Source of the DNA: JBKPNX01 sp046732855
GTDB lineage: Bacteria > Pseudomonadota > Alphaproteobacteria > Geminicoccales > Geminicoccaceae
Direction: 5' to 3'
Assembly (NCBI GenBank): GCA_046732855.1
Contig: JBKPNX010000033.1
Location: 22,595-86,594 of the forward strand
Length of the DNA: 64,000 nucleotides
In this document: in pieces, positions 9,548 through 17,930 of the stretch
How positions within the stretch are numbered: position 1 is the first letter of the stretch
Layout: every line of letters begins with the position of its first letter
The notes under the pieces: generated by a model
The model's input: only the letters and a program-made list of their open reading frames with translations
Database searches by the model: none
Told to the model about the DNA's origin: nothing
Translations under genes and position numbers: made by a program

Positions 9548-10885
9548 ATGGCGGGCGGAGGAGTTCGAGCAGGCGGCAGGGCGAGGCAGCGGTGCGGGGG
9601 CGCTCGGATCGCGCTGCGCTCGCTGCTTGGCGGGATCTGGGTGTTCGCGGCGACCTCGGCCGCCATGGCCCAGGAGCCCACGCTGGATTCCGGCAATACC
9701 GCCTGGATGCTCACCTCGACCGCCCTGGTCCTGATGATGACCGTCCCGGGCCTCGCCATGTTCTACGGCGGCATGGTGCGCAAGAAAAACGTGCTGACCA
9801 TGGCGATGCAGGTTTTCGCCACCTGCTGCCTGATCACGCTGGTGTGGATGGTCGTCGGCTACAGCCTCGCGTTTTCGGGTGAAGGGAAGTACGTCGGCGA
9901 CCTGTCGCGCCTGTTCCTCGAGGGCATGGCGATCGATTCGTTGACCGGCACGATCCCCGAAAGCGTGTTCATGACCTTCCAGATGACGTTCGCGATCATC
10001 ACGCCGGCTTTGATCACTGGCGCGTTTGCCGATCGCATGAAGTTCTCCGCGCTGCTCTGGTTCATGGGCCTTTGGGGGCTCTTGGTCTACGCGCCGATCG
10101 CGCACTGGGTCTGGGGCGCCGGCGGCTGGATCATGCAACTGGGCGCGCTGGACTTCGCGGGCGGCACCGTCGTCCACATCAACTGCGGCATTGCCGGCCT
10201 GGTCACGGCGCTGGTGCTCGGGAAACGCATCGGCTACGGCGTCGAGAACATGGCGCCGCACAACCTGTCGCTCAGCGTGATCGGCGCGTCGCTGCTCTGG
10301 GTCGGCTGGTTCGGCTTCAATGCCGGCTCAGCGGTCGCCGCCGACGGCCGCGCCGGCATGGCCATGGCCGTGACCCAGATCGCCACCGCCGCTGCGGCGC
10401 TCGCCTGGATGTTCGCCGAGTGGCCCGCGCACGGCAAGCCGAGCGTGCTCGGCGTCCTGTCCGGGGCGGTCGCCGGCCTGGTCGCGATCACGCCTGCCTC
10501 CGGCTTCGTCGGCCCCGAGGGCGCGCTCGTCATCGGCGTCGCGGCCGGCGTGGTGTGCTTCTGGGCGTCGACCAAGCTCAAGCGCTCGCTCGGCTATGAC
10601 GACGCGCTGGACGCATTCGGCATCCATGGCGTCGGGGGCATCGTGGGCGCGCTCCTGACCGGCGTGTTCGCGGTCGAGGCGATCGGCGGCACCCCGGGCG
10701 CGCTCGAAGGCAACGTCGGGCAGATCCTGACCCAGATCTACGCCGTGCTCGCCACGCTCGTCTGGAGCGGCGCGGTCTCCTTCGTCATCCTCAAGGTGAT
10801 CGATGCAACGATCGGCCTGCGGGTCGCGCCGGAGATCGAGCGCGACAGCCTGGACGTGCAACTCCACGGCGAGACCGTGCAATAG
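9548..10885 (+). CDS. amt: Ammonium transporter (Amt family)
   Basis: A 445-residue ammonium channel of the Amt/MEP/Rh family in the inner membrane. A signal-like N-terminus ends at SAAMAQEPTLDSGNTAWML, where the mature protein would begin. About eleven membrane segments follow. Family motifs are FYGGMVRKKNVL, the signature GGTVVHINCGIAGLV with the pore histidine, and GIHGVGGIVGALLTG with the second pore histidine. The start at 9548 has an excellent ribosome binding site, GGAGAGG, five bases upstream, which beats the longer frame. No glnK (PII) gene lies beside it, unusual for amt genes, so PII must be encoded elsewhere. A hairpin follows the stop codon. Confidence 0.93.
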   Translation: MAGGGVRAGGRARQRCGGARIALRSLLGGIWVFAATSAAMAQEPTLDSGNTAWMLTSTALVLMMTVPGLAMFYGGMVRKKNVLTMAMQVFATCCLITLVWMVVGYSLAFSGEGKYVGDLSRLFLEGMAIDSLTGTIPESVFMTFQMTFAIITPALITGAFADRMKFSALLWFMGLWGLLVYAPIAHWVWGAGGWIMQLGALDFAGGTVVHINCGIAGLVTALVLGKRIGYGVENMAPHNLSLSVIGASLLWVGWFGFNAGSAVAADGRAGMAMAVTQIATAAAALAWMFAEWPAHGKPSVLGVLSGAVAGLVAITPASGFVGPEGALVIGVAAGVVCFWASTKLKRSLGYDDALDAFGIHGVGGIVGALLTGVFAVEAIGGTPGALEGNVGQILTQIYAVLATLVWSGAVSFVILKVIDATIGLRVAPEIERDSLDVQLHGETVQ

Positions 10886-10899
10886 GGTTCCGCTCGGGC

Positions 10900-10936
10900 G
10901 CGGCGGCTCGTCGCCTGCCGCGGCCGCAGCCGCCGC
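10900..10936. terminator. GC hairpin between convergent genes
   Basis: Bases 10900-10908 (GCGGCGGCT) pair perfectly with 10928-10936 (AGCCGCCGC), leaving a 19-base loop. It sits 14 bases after the amt stop codon and directly next to the stop of the convergent small membrane protein gene, so it could stop transcription from both sides. No T-tract follows, so a Rho-independent role is uncertain. Confidence 0.4.
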
Positions 10937-11116
10937 TCACGCGGTCGCCCACTCGAGCACCCGGTAAAGCGCGAACAGGAAGCCGCCGATCAGCACCCAC
11001 CACGCGGCATGGCGTAGCCAGTGTCGCTTGCTGCGCGCGAGCGGCACCATCGCCGCCAGCACCATCAGCAGCAGGCTGACGTACCACACCGTGTGGAAGA
11101 TCTGATCGTCGCTCAC
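10937..11116 (-). CDS. Small two-segment membrane protein, 59 residues
   Basis: A short reading frame starting with GTG at 11116 encodes 59 residues: VSDDQIFHTVWYVSLLLMVL, then a loop with LARSKRHWLRH, then a second hydrophobic segment WWVLIGGFLFALYRVLEW. Two membrane helices separated by a positively charged turn are a strong sign of a real small membrane protein with both ends outside the cytoplasm. No family is recognised and no clear ribosome binding site precedes the GTG. It converges on amt, sharing the hairpin at 10900-10936. The frame is supported by the orderly hydrophobic pattern rather than by homology. Confidence 0.55.
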   Translation of the reverse strand: MSDDQIFHTVWYVSLLLMVLAAMVPLARSKRHWLRHAAWWVLIGGFLFALYRVLEWATA

Positions 11117-11447
11117 GACCGGCGCGGCTGGAGAAGGCAGCGTGCCCCGCGCAAGACCCCCGCCGGCTCAGTCATCGAGCCCGCCCGCGATTTCGCGGCG
11201 CGTACGATAGACGGCGAGGTGTTCGCGTGAACCTCGAGCGACCCCTTGACCAGACTGTCGGCGTCGCAGCTGTCGAGCTGCGGTCCTACGGGGAATAGCC
11301 GAGCCATGATCTCGACCGGGGTTCCCCGCGCGCAGTGGCGCGGAACGCCACTGCCACCGCTACCGTCGGAACCGACGCCGGAATGTCGATCGCCTTACAG
11401 CCCGGCCTTGTCCGCGCCCCCAGGTTAATGGCTCGTCCCCGCCTGCC
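11117..11447. other. Intergenic, no gene recognised
   Basis: About 330 bases between the small membrane protein and the following minus-strand gene. A short minus-strand frame (11113-11307) reads SLVKGSLEVHANTSPS but resembles no family known to me and has unclear boundaries. A short inverted repeat (CAGCTGTCGAGCTG, near 11270) is present. Nothing else stands out. Confidence 0.4.
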
Positions 11448-11759
11448 TCAGGGCCACACCTGGACATAGGCCGAGCGGGTGCGTTCTGAAGCCCCGGCAA
11501 AGCGCGCGTCGTATTCGCGCTTCAGCGCCTCGAGGTGCCCGGACTTCTGGAATCGCTGGAAGGTCGCCTCGCTCTCGAACTCGTACAGCGCCATGTACTG
11601 ATACTCGTCCTCGCCCATGATCGCCCGGTAGCGCCGGGCGCTGACCGCGCCCCGGAACTGCAACAGCTGCGGGCAGTGCTCCTCGTTGTACCAGCGATTG
11701 AACGCCTCCTCCTGCTCGGGCGTGATCGAGGCTTTGACGACGAACAGCACGACGGCCAT
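11448..11759 (-). CDS. Dimeric alpha/beta-barrel (DUF4286-like) protein
   Basis: A 103-residue protein of the ferredoxin-like dimeric alpha/beta-barrel type, similar to DUF4286 and EthD/monooxygenase-like small proteins. The start VVLFVVKASITPEQEEAFNRWYNEEH gives the first strand and helix with the family WYNEEH motif; YMALYEFESEATFQRF gives the second strand and helix. No cofactor-binding residues are recognisable and no function can be assigned. The gene is probably monocistronic: the next minus-strand gene upstream (marC) ends 104 bases away. Confidence 0.75.
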   Translation of the reverse strand: MAVVLFVVKASITPEQEEAFNRWYNEEHCPQLLQFRGAVSARRYRAIMGEDEYQYMALYEFESEATFQRFQKSGHLEALKREYDARFAGASERTRSAYVQVWP

Positions 11760-11863
11760 GGCCTATCCTCCCGGTTCGCTGACCGCGGCACCTTGCTGGG
11801 TTTGGGCAGGGCAGACAAGCCCGCCCGGCGAGGATCGCTACGCGCCAGGCCGCCGCCCAGGAA

Positions 11864-12493
11864 TCAGGCCAGGACGCCGCTCGTGCGGATGCCATCCAGG
11901 ATGAACTGCACGGCGAGCGCCGCGAGCAAGACGCCGACGACGCGCGAGACCACGTGCAGCCCGGTCACCCCGAGCAGGCGGTGCACCTGCGTTGCGACCA
12001 GCAGCAGCAGGAACGTGAGCAGCAGCATCCCGAGCAGGACCAGGATCACTACCGCGAGGCGCAGCCGGTCGCCCTGGGCATCGGCGATCAGGAGCATGGT
12101 CGCGCCGATCGCGCCAGGGCCGGCGATCAGCGGCGTGGCCAGCGGGAACACCGAGATGTCGTCCTTGGCGGCCGCCTCGGCGGTCTCCTCGCTCGTGGTC
12201 GTGGTGCCGCCCGAGGGTCGCCCGAACACCATGTCGATCGCGATCAGCAGCAGGAGTATCCCGCCGGCGATGCGCAGCGCGGGCAGCGAGATGCCGAACA
12301 GCCGCAGCACCGCCTCGCCGAACAGCGCGAACACGAGCAGGATGGCGGTCGCGATCAGCGTGCCCTTGAGCGCCATCTGACGGCGCTCGGCCGGCGTGTT
12401 GTCGGGCGTCAGCGCCGCGAACAGCGCCGCCACGTCGGCCGGTCCGATCGTGGCGAAGTAGGTGGTGAACGCGATTAGCGCGGTCTCGAGCAT
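11864..12493 (-). CDS. MarC family integral membrane protein
   Basis: A 209-residue six-helix membrane protein of the MarC/UPF0056 family. The start region MLETALIAFTTYFATIGPADVAALF matches the family N-terminus, where the pattern is a membrane helix containing a conserved D/G-P. Further landmarks are LRIAGGILLLLIAIDMVFG and the short VFPLATPLIAGPGAIGATMLL signature of the family (about residues 110-130). Function is unknown; the old link to multiple antibiotic resistance in E. coli was not upheld. Starting at 12493 gives the usual family length; an in-frame ATG at 12532 would add 13 residues. Confidence 0.85.
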   Translation of the reverse strand: MLETALIAFTTYFATIGPADVAALFAALTPDNTPAERRQMALKGTLIATAILLVFALFGEAVLRLFGISLPALRIAGGILLLLIAIDMVFGRPSGGTTTTSEETAEAAAKDDISVFPLATPLIAGPGAIGATMLLIADAQGDRLRLAVVILVLLGMLLLTFLLLLVATQVHRLLGVTGLHVVSRVVGVLLAALAVQFILDGIRTSGVLA

Positions 12494-12691
12494 GCGGGCG
12501 GCGCGCAGTCTCTCCGGCGAATCGGCGCGCATGGTGGCAGGAGCTTTCGGCACCGTCCACAGATCGCCGGTCCGCAAGGACGACGATCAACACGCCAACG
12601 CTGGTCGCTCATACTCGCCAACTGCTTGCGTGCTCAGAGTTGAAAACGCATTCTGACGCCACGGTAGTAGAGTTCATGCCAAGGGCCATGC

Positions 12692-15600
12692 ATGGCATCA
12701 AAACCACCGAGGCCGCCGGATGCATTTCTGAGCTACACGCGTCTCGACGACCGGCGTGAACGCGGCAAGATTGGCCAGCTTCGCAAGGAGCTGGAGGACG
12801 AGGTGCGCGCCGTCACCGGCAAATTGTTCGAAATCTTTCAGGACGTCGACGACATCGATATAGGAGAGCGCTGGTCAGACAAGCTGGATCAGATACTCGA
12901 CGAGGCGCGTTTCTTCATCCCGATCATCACGCCGAGCTATTTCGAAAGCGAGGCATGCCGTGACGAGCTTGCGAAATTCCTGAAGGCGGAGAAAGCCAAG
13001 GGGCGTGCCGATCTCGTTCTGCCCATCTACTACATTGCGTGCGACGTCCTGGAAGATGCAGAACTCCGCACTGCTGACCCGCTGGCGACGGAAATTCACC
13101 GGCGCCAACACCATGATTGGCGAGCGCTACGTCACAGCTCCTTCAGCAGCAAGGCGGTCAAGATAGCGTTTCACGAATTGGCGCAGGCGATCGGCAGGGC
13201 CCGCCGTCGCGTTACGCCGCATAGACCGGAAGGAAAGGAGGCGCGGTCGGCTAGCCAGGAGCCATCAACCGTTTCTCGAAAAACGGAGATACACGCGGTC
13301 GATACTCTAGCTATGCCCGATTTCGCGGTGCTCTCGCAGCCGGAGATCCGCCAGCCCGGCACGGTGTTCCGCGACAAGGACGCGCCGTGGTGCCCGGAGA
13401 TGGTGGTGATCCCGCCGGGCGAGTTCATGATGGGCTCGACCGAGGCCGAGCGCGCATGGGCGGTCACGCAAGGCATCAGCCAGGAGTGGGTGGAGCGCGA
13501 GAAGCCGCAGCACCGGGTACACATGGCCTATCCTCTGGCGGTCGGCCGGCACCCTGTGACATTCGAGGAGTACGATCACTTTGCTAGTAGGACGCGACGC
13601 GCACTGCCAAGGGATGAGCGCTGGGGCCGCGCCCGGCAGCCGGTGATCAACGTCTCTTGGGAGGACGCCAGGGCCTACGTCGAATGGCTCGCTGCAGAAA
13701 CTCGGCACTTGTACCGTCTGCTCTCCGAGGCTGAGTGGGAATACGCCTGCCGAGCAGGTACCACGAGCCGGTATTGGTGGGGCGACGAGATCACGCCCGA
13801 AAAGGCGAACTATGGGGGCAACGTCGGGAAGACCACCCAGGCCGGCAGCTATCCCGCCAGTCCCTTTGGTCTCTGCGACACGCACGGCAACGTCTGGGAG
13901 TGGGTCGAGGATTCCTGGCACAACTACTACGATGGCGCCAGGAGCGATGGCTCGGCCTGGACTGCGGGTAACGATTCGCGCCGGGTGCTGCGCGGAGGCT
14001 CCTGGAGCCGCAACCTAGCGGGCGTGCGCTCCGCCAGCCGCACCGCGAAGAGAACCGACCATCGGGAGAACAAAATCGGCTTCCGCGTCGCGAGGACGCT
14101 CTCGGGCAGCGAGAGCGTTACCCATTCAATCCAGACCAGACGAAAAGTGGGGCGAGAAGGAGGGAAAATTCTTGACAAGCCATCGCGTGAAACTGGCGCC
14201 GGGACCGGCGGCGTCACTACCGCTCGACACCGGATCTTTCTCGCTCACGCACGCGAAGACAAACCGCAGGTTCGCAAGCTCTACGCCGACCTCAAGGCCC
14301 GCGGCCTCGACCCATGGCTCGACGAGGTCGATCTCATGCCGGGGCAGATCTGGAAGGAGGAGATCCCGAAGGCGATCCGCCAAGCTGGGATATTTCTGGC
14401 TTGCCTTTCCACCCGATCCGTGGAGAAGGTTGGTTACGTCCAGAACGAGTTCAGGCTAGCACTCTCAGCGTTCGGAGAGCGGCCGCCCGGGTCGATCTTC
14501 CTCGTTCCCGCTCGGCTCGACGACTGCGTTGTCCCAGACTTGCAGATCCCGGACCGCGGGTTGAGCCTCCAAGATATCCACTGGGTCGACCTATGGCAGG
14601 AAGGCAGCTTCGATCGTCTAGTCAACGCCATCGAACATGCCTTTGGTGTTGCTACTGCTCGCCGCGAGCAGCCCCCGGCGGCGATCTCGGCTCCCGAGCA
14701 GGTCGTTGAGCGCCGCGCCGAGCAACAAAGGCCGGCTGCCCAGGGCGATGATATGCAGCCGGGTGAGGTCCTTTACCCCGACCAGTCAATCACCTCGGCC
14801 AGCGGCCGCTACAGGTTCATCTATCAGGACGATGGGAACCTGGTGCTCTACGACGGCGGCACGGCGCTCTGGGCCTCGGGCACCGACGGCAGGCCCGTCG
14901 GTGTCTGCATCATGCAGGGCGACGGCAACCTGGTCATATACGCTCGCGGCGGCGACCCGATCTGGTCTTCCGACACCTGGCAACACCCCGGCAGCCGGCT
15001 CGTCGTCCAAGACGACGGCAACGTGGTGATCTACCGCCCGGACGGCACAGCAGTGTGGGCGACGAATACCTGGCTTCCAACCGGGCGGGACCCAGCCAGA
15101 CCGACCGATGCGAAACTATTTCCAAGCCTGCCAAAGCCTGGCACCATTTTCCGCGACGTCGACGCGTCATGGTGCCCGGAGCTGGTGGTGATCCCGCCGG
15201 GCAAGTTCGTGATGGGCTCAACCAGGGTCGAGCAAGAACGGGCGATCCAACAGGGTGCCCAACGGTCATGGGTGGAGTGGGAGACGCCGGAGCACTTGGT
15301 TCGGATTGCCTATACTCTGGCGGTCGGCTGCTACCCCCTCACCTTCGAGGAGTATGGACACTTTGCCCGTACCACCGGGCGCGCGCAGCCAGACGATAAA
15401 GGCTGGGGTCGCGGCCGTAGGCCCGTGATCAACGTGAACCTGGAGGACGCCAAGTCCTTCATTGCCTGGCTCTCGGTTCAGACGCGCCAGCAATACCGCA
15501 TGCTGTCCGAGGCGGAGTGGGAATACGCCTGCCAGGCCGGAACCACGACCCGGTTTTGGTGGGGCGATGAGATCACGCCCCAGAACGCGAACTACGGGCG

Positions 15601-15886
15601 CAACATCGCCAAGACCACCGAGGTTGGGAAGTATCCCGCGAATCCCTTCGGCCTTTATGACATGCACGGCAACGTGTGGGAATGGGTCGAGGACTGCTGG
15701 AACGATAGCTATGATGGCGCGCCGAACGACGGCAGCGCCTGGACCACCGGCGATTGCTCTCGCAGGGTAATACGGGGTGCCTCTTGGGATAACAGACCGG
15801 AGTTGTTGCGCTCCGCCAGCCGCCTCTCAAAATGGGCGGACAACCGGAACGACCTCATCGGCTTTCGAGTCGCTAGGATGCTCTAG
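12692..15886 (+). CDS. TIR-FGE-TIR-mannose lectin-FGE multidomain protein
   Basis: A 1064-residue protein with two TIR plus FGE/SUMF modules separated by a lectin. TIR1 spans about 8-165 (FLSYTRLDD; putative catalytic Glu92 in CRDEL). FGE1 spans about 215-470 (MVVIPPGEFMMGS, LSEAEWEYACRAGT, HGNVWEWVED, RVLRGGSW, IGFRVAR). TIR2 spans about 513-650 (IFLAHARED, DPWLDEVDLMPGQIW; Glu586 in QNEF). A bulb-type lectin at 688-795 has three intact QxDxNxVxY mannose-site motifs at 712, 742 and 773. FGE2 spans about 812-1064. Both FGE domains lack the C-terminal cysteines of catalytic sulfatase-modifying enzymes, so they are probably ligand-binding folds. No signal peptide is seen. TIR domains commonly cleave NAD or signal in immunity; an intracellular sensor-effector role is inference. 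Bases look less GC-rich than neighbouring genes. AAGGG seven bases before ATG supports the start. Confidence 0.9.
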   Translation: MASKPPRPPDAFLSYTRLDDRRERGKIGQLRKELEDEVRAVTGKLFEIFQDVDDIDIGERWSDKLDQILDEARFFIPIITPSYFESEACRDELAKFLKAEKAKGRADLVLPIYYIACDVLEDAELRTADPLATEIHRRQHHDWRALRHSSFSSKAVKIAFHELAQAIGRARRRVTPHRPEGKEARSASQEPSTVSRKTEIHAVDTLAMPDFAVLSQPEIRQPGTVFRDKDAPWCPEMVVIPPGEFMMGSTEAERAWAVTQGISQEWVEREKPQHRVHMAYPLAVGRHPVTFEEYDHFASRTRRALPRDERWGRARQPVINVSWEDARAYVEWLAAETRHLYRLLSEAEWEYACRAGTTSRYWWGDEITPEKANYGGNVGKTTQAGSYPASPFGLCDTHGNVWEWVEDSWHNYYDGARSDGSAWTAGNDSRRVLRGGSWSRNLAGVRSASRTAKRTDHRENKIGFRVARTLSGSESVTHSIQTRRKVGREGGKILDKPSRETGAGTGGVTTARHRIFLAHAREDKPQVRKLYADLKARGLDPWLDEVDLMPGQIWKEEIPKAIRQAGIFLACLSTRSVEKVGYVQNEFRLALSAFGERPPGSIFLVPARLDDCVVPDLQIPDRGLSLQDIHWVDLWQEGSFDRLVNAIEHAFGVATARREQPPAAISAPEQVVERRAEQQRPAAQGDDMQPGEVLYPDQSITSASGRYRFIYQDDGNLVLYDGGTALWASGTDGRPVGVCIMQGDGNLVIYARGGDPIWSSDTWQHPGSRLVVQDDGNVVIYRPDGTAVWATNTWLPTGRDPARPTDAKLFPSLPKPGTIFRDVDASWCPELVVIPPGKFVMGSTRVEQERAIQQGAQRSWVEWETPEHLVRIAYTLAVGCYPLTFEEYGHFARTTGRAQPDDKGWGRGRRPVINVNLEDAKSFIAWLSVQTRQQYRMLSEAEWEYACQAGTTTRFWWGDEITPQNANYGRNIAKTTEVGKYPANPFGLYDMHGNVWEWVEDCWNDSYDGAPNDGSAWTTGDCSRRVIRGASWDNRPELLRSASRLSKWADNRNDLIGFRVARML

Positions 15887-15918
15887 CGGAGAGGTCGCTA
15901 GGATGCTCTAGCGGAGAG
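15869..15918 (+). repeat. Perfect 25-bp tandem duplication across the stop codon
   Basis: Bases 15869-15893 are repeated exactly at 15894-15918. The unit begins GTCGCTAGGATGCTCTAG, encoding the last five residues VARML and the TAG stop of the TIR-FGE protein, and ends CGGAGAG. The second copy is untranslated. It looks like a recent duplication at the end of the variable C-terminal part of the FGE2 domain. Confidence 0.9.
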
Positions 15919-16401
15919 AAAGTGTTGCTGCTTGGACCTTTGCCTCTTTCATCGGTGTCTGGGCGCGGCAGCCAGTCGTCTCTTTGAGCTCGCTAAGAAC
16001 TCGGTCTGAGGTGCGGGCATTGCGAGCTGGGCATCGGCCAGCCCTTTCTTGCTCCAGTTCCTAGATCAGGGTACAATCTGCTTGCGTGCGCGGCCCCGTG
16101 GAGCCAAGCGAAGGCTTGTGCATAAATGGGTGCGCGCGAAGACCAAACGAACCCGACGAGCCAACCAGAATCAATAGTTTAACGAATCGAGCAAGCCGAT
16201 TTGCTGTGCTGCTCTACAGCGTTCGGCTTGGCGGCCCTGGCCCATGGGTCGGGCAGAGCGCAGCGCAACCCGATGATGTTCGCGGTCTTTGGGTTCCGCC
16301 TCCCATGGGCCGGTTTGCCGCCGCTCGCTTGCCGAACGCCGGGCGGCCGGCTAGGTTCGCGCGTGCTGCGCCGCAGCGATTTCGAAGGGAACGAAGCCGT
16401 C
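15919..16401. other. Intergenic, no gene recognised
   Basis: About 480 bases between the TIR-FGE gene and hisG. The hisG frame is open upstream to 16201, but that stretch does not resemble HisG and is treated as noncoding. No reverse transcriptase, template repeat, tRNA or clear promoter was seen. The first half is less GC-rich than its surroundings. Confidence 0.5.
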
Positions 16402-17280
16402 GTGAGTCCGAAGCCGAAGGCGTCAGAGGGCCTGGTCCATCTCGCTCTGCCCAAGGGGCGGATGGAGGAAGGCGTGCTGCGTCTGCTCGCGGATGCCGGC
16501 ATCCGCGTGGCCTTCGGCCGGCGCGGCTATCGCCCGAGCCTGTCGCTCGATGGCTTCGAGACCAAGACCTTGAAGCCCCAGAACATCGTCGAGATGCTGC
16601 ATCAGGGCTCGCGCGATGTCGGTTTCGCCGGCGCCGACTGGGCCCTGGAGCTCTCGGCCGACCTGGTCGAGCTGCTCGACACGGGTCTCGATCCGGTGCG
16701 CCTGGTCGCCGCCGCCACGCCCGAGTTCGCCGAGAACGGTCTCGCCGACGCGCCGTTCGTGATCGCCTCGGAATACGAGCGCCTGACCCGCGCCTGGCTG
16801 AAGCGGCGCGGGCTGCAGGCGACCTTCGTGCATTCCTACGGCGCGACCGAGGTGTTCCCGCCCGAGGATGCCGACTGCATCGTCGACAACATGGCGACCG
16901 GCGAGACCCTGCAGGCTAACGGTTTGGTCGTGGTCGACGAGCTGATGCGCTCCTCCACCCGACTCTATGCCCATCCGCGCGCGCTCGACGCGCCAGAGAA
17001 GCGCGCGCGGATCGAGACCCTGATCCTGCTGCTGCGCTCGGTGCTGGACGCGCGCCAGCGCGTGATGCTCGAGGTCAACGTGTCCGCCGACCGGCTCGAG
17101 GCGGTGGTCGAGGTGCTGCCGTGCATGCGCGAGCCGACCATGGCGCCCCTGCACGGCGATCAGGGCTTCGCGCTCAAGGCCGCGGTGCCGCGCGCCGACC
17201 TGCCGCGCGTCATTCCCGAGATCAAGGCGCGCGGCGGCACCGACATCGTGGTCACCGCGCTCGCCCAGATCGTGCCCTGA
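16402..17280 (+). CDS. hisG: ATP phosphoribosyltransferase, long form
   Basis: A 292-residue HisG, catalysing the first step of histidine biosynthesis, ATP plus PRPP to phosphoribosyl-ATP, in the cytoplasm. The catalytic domain starts with LALPKGRMEEGVLRLL and contains the phosphoribosyl-binding DCIVDNMATGETLQANGL loop (about residues 153-170). The C-terminal ~75 residues form the HisG_C regulatory domain, so this is the long, histidine-inhibited form that needs no HisZ partner. GTG 16402 is chosen because the HisG similarity starts within a dozen residues. hisB follows after 62 bases. Confidence 0.93.
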   Translation: MSPKPKASEGLVHLALPKGRMEEGVLRLLADAGIRVAFGRRGYRPSLSLDGFETKTLKPQNIVEMLHQGSRDVGFAGADWALELSADLVELLDTGLDPVRLVAAATPEFAENGLADAPFVIASEYERLTRAWLKRRGLQATFVHSYGATEVFPPEDADCIVDNMATGETLQANGLVVVDELMRSSTRLYAHPRALDAPEKRARIETLILLLRSVLDARQRVMLEVNVSADRLEAVVEVLPCMREPTMAPLHGDQGFALKAAVPRADLPRVIPEIKARGGTDIVVTALAQIVP

Positions 17281-17342
17281 TGGTCCCGGCATGCTGAGCT
17301 GGCGTCGATGTCGAGCTGGCCGATCCTGAACGGGGTGCGGAT

Positions 17343-17930
17343 GTGAGCGCGCGCCGGGCGGCGGTCAGCCGCAAGACCCTGGAGACGGCGGTCGAGGTCG
17401 AGGTTGCGCTCGATGGCACCGGCCGGGCCGAGGTCGCGACCGGCATCGGCTTCTTCGACCACATGCTCGGCGCGCTCGCCAGGCATGCGCGCTTCGACCT
17501 GACGCTCAAATGCCAGGGCGATCTCGAGATCGACGATCACCACACGGTCGAGGACTGCGGCCTTGCGCTCGGCCAGGCGCTCGATCAGGCGCTCGGCGAG
17601 CGGCGCGGCATCGCCCGTTTCGGCTCGGCCTACGCGCCTCTCGACGAGGCGCTCGCGCGCGCGGTTGTAGACCTCTCGGGCCGGCCGTGCGCGGTGGTCG
17701 AGCTCGGCCTAGCGCGCGAGACGCTCGGCACGCTCGCCTGCGAGAACGTGGCGCATTTCTTCAGCTCGTTCGCGACCGCCGCGCGCATGGCGCTGCACGT
17801 CGATGTGCTGCGCGGCGCCAACGACCACCACCGCGCCGAGGCGGCGTTCAAGGCCACGGCGCTGGCGCTGCGCCATGCGGTGCGCCTGGACGGCTCCGAT
17901 CAGGTGCCGAGCACCAAGGGCGTGCTGTGA
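17343..17930 (+). CDS. hisB: Imidazoleglycerol-phosphate dehydratase
   Basis: A 195-residue IGPD, which dehydrates imidazole glycerol phosphate to imidazole acetol phosphate using manganese. The two internal repeats of the family are present, with metal-binding histidines in IGFFDHMLG and EIDDHHTVEDCG (first half) and in VAHFF and GANDHHRAEAAFKA (second half). It is the monofunctional type without the histidinol phosphatase domain. GTG 17343 is the only plausible start; no good ribosome binding site is visible. Its stop codon overlaps the GTG of hisH by four bases. Confidence 0.94.
   Translation: MSARRAAVSRKTLETAVEVEVALDGTGRAEVATGIGFFDHMLGALARHARFDLTLKCQGDLEIDDHHTVEDCGLALGQALDQALGERRGIARFGSAYAPLDEALARAVVDLSGRPCAVVELGLARETLGTLACENVAHFFSSFATAARMALHVDVLRGANDHHRAEAAFKATALALRHAVRLDGSDQVPSTKGVL

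Noticed and set aside
11113..11307. 64-codon minus-strand frame with SLVKGSLEVHANTSPS
   Set aside because: No family recognised, no ribosome binding site, and it overlaps the small membrane protein gene boundary.
16201..16401. In-frame N-terminal extension of hisG
   Set aside because: The extra 67 residues resemble no HisG and look like noncoding sequence; GTG 16402 fits the family start.
15919..16401. Search for a DGR template repeat or reverse transcriptase beside the TIR-FGE gene
   Set aside because: No second copy of the variable region and no reverse-transcriptase motif was found here or elsewhere in the window.
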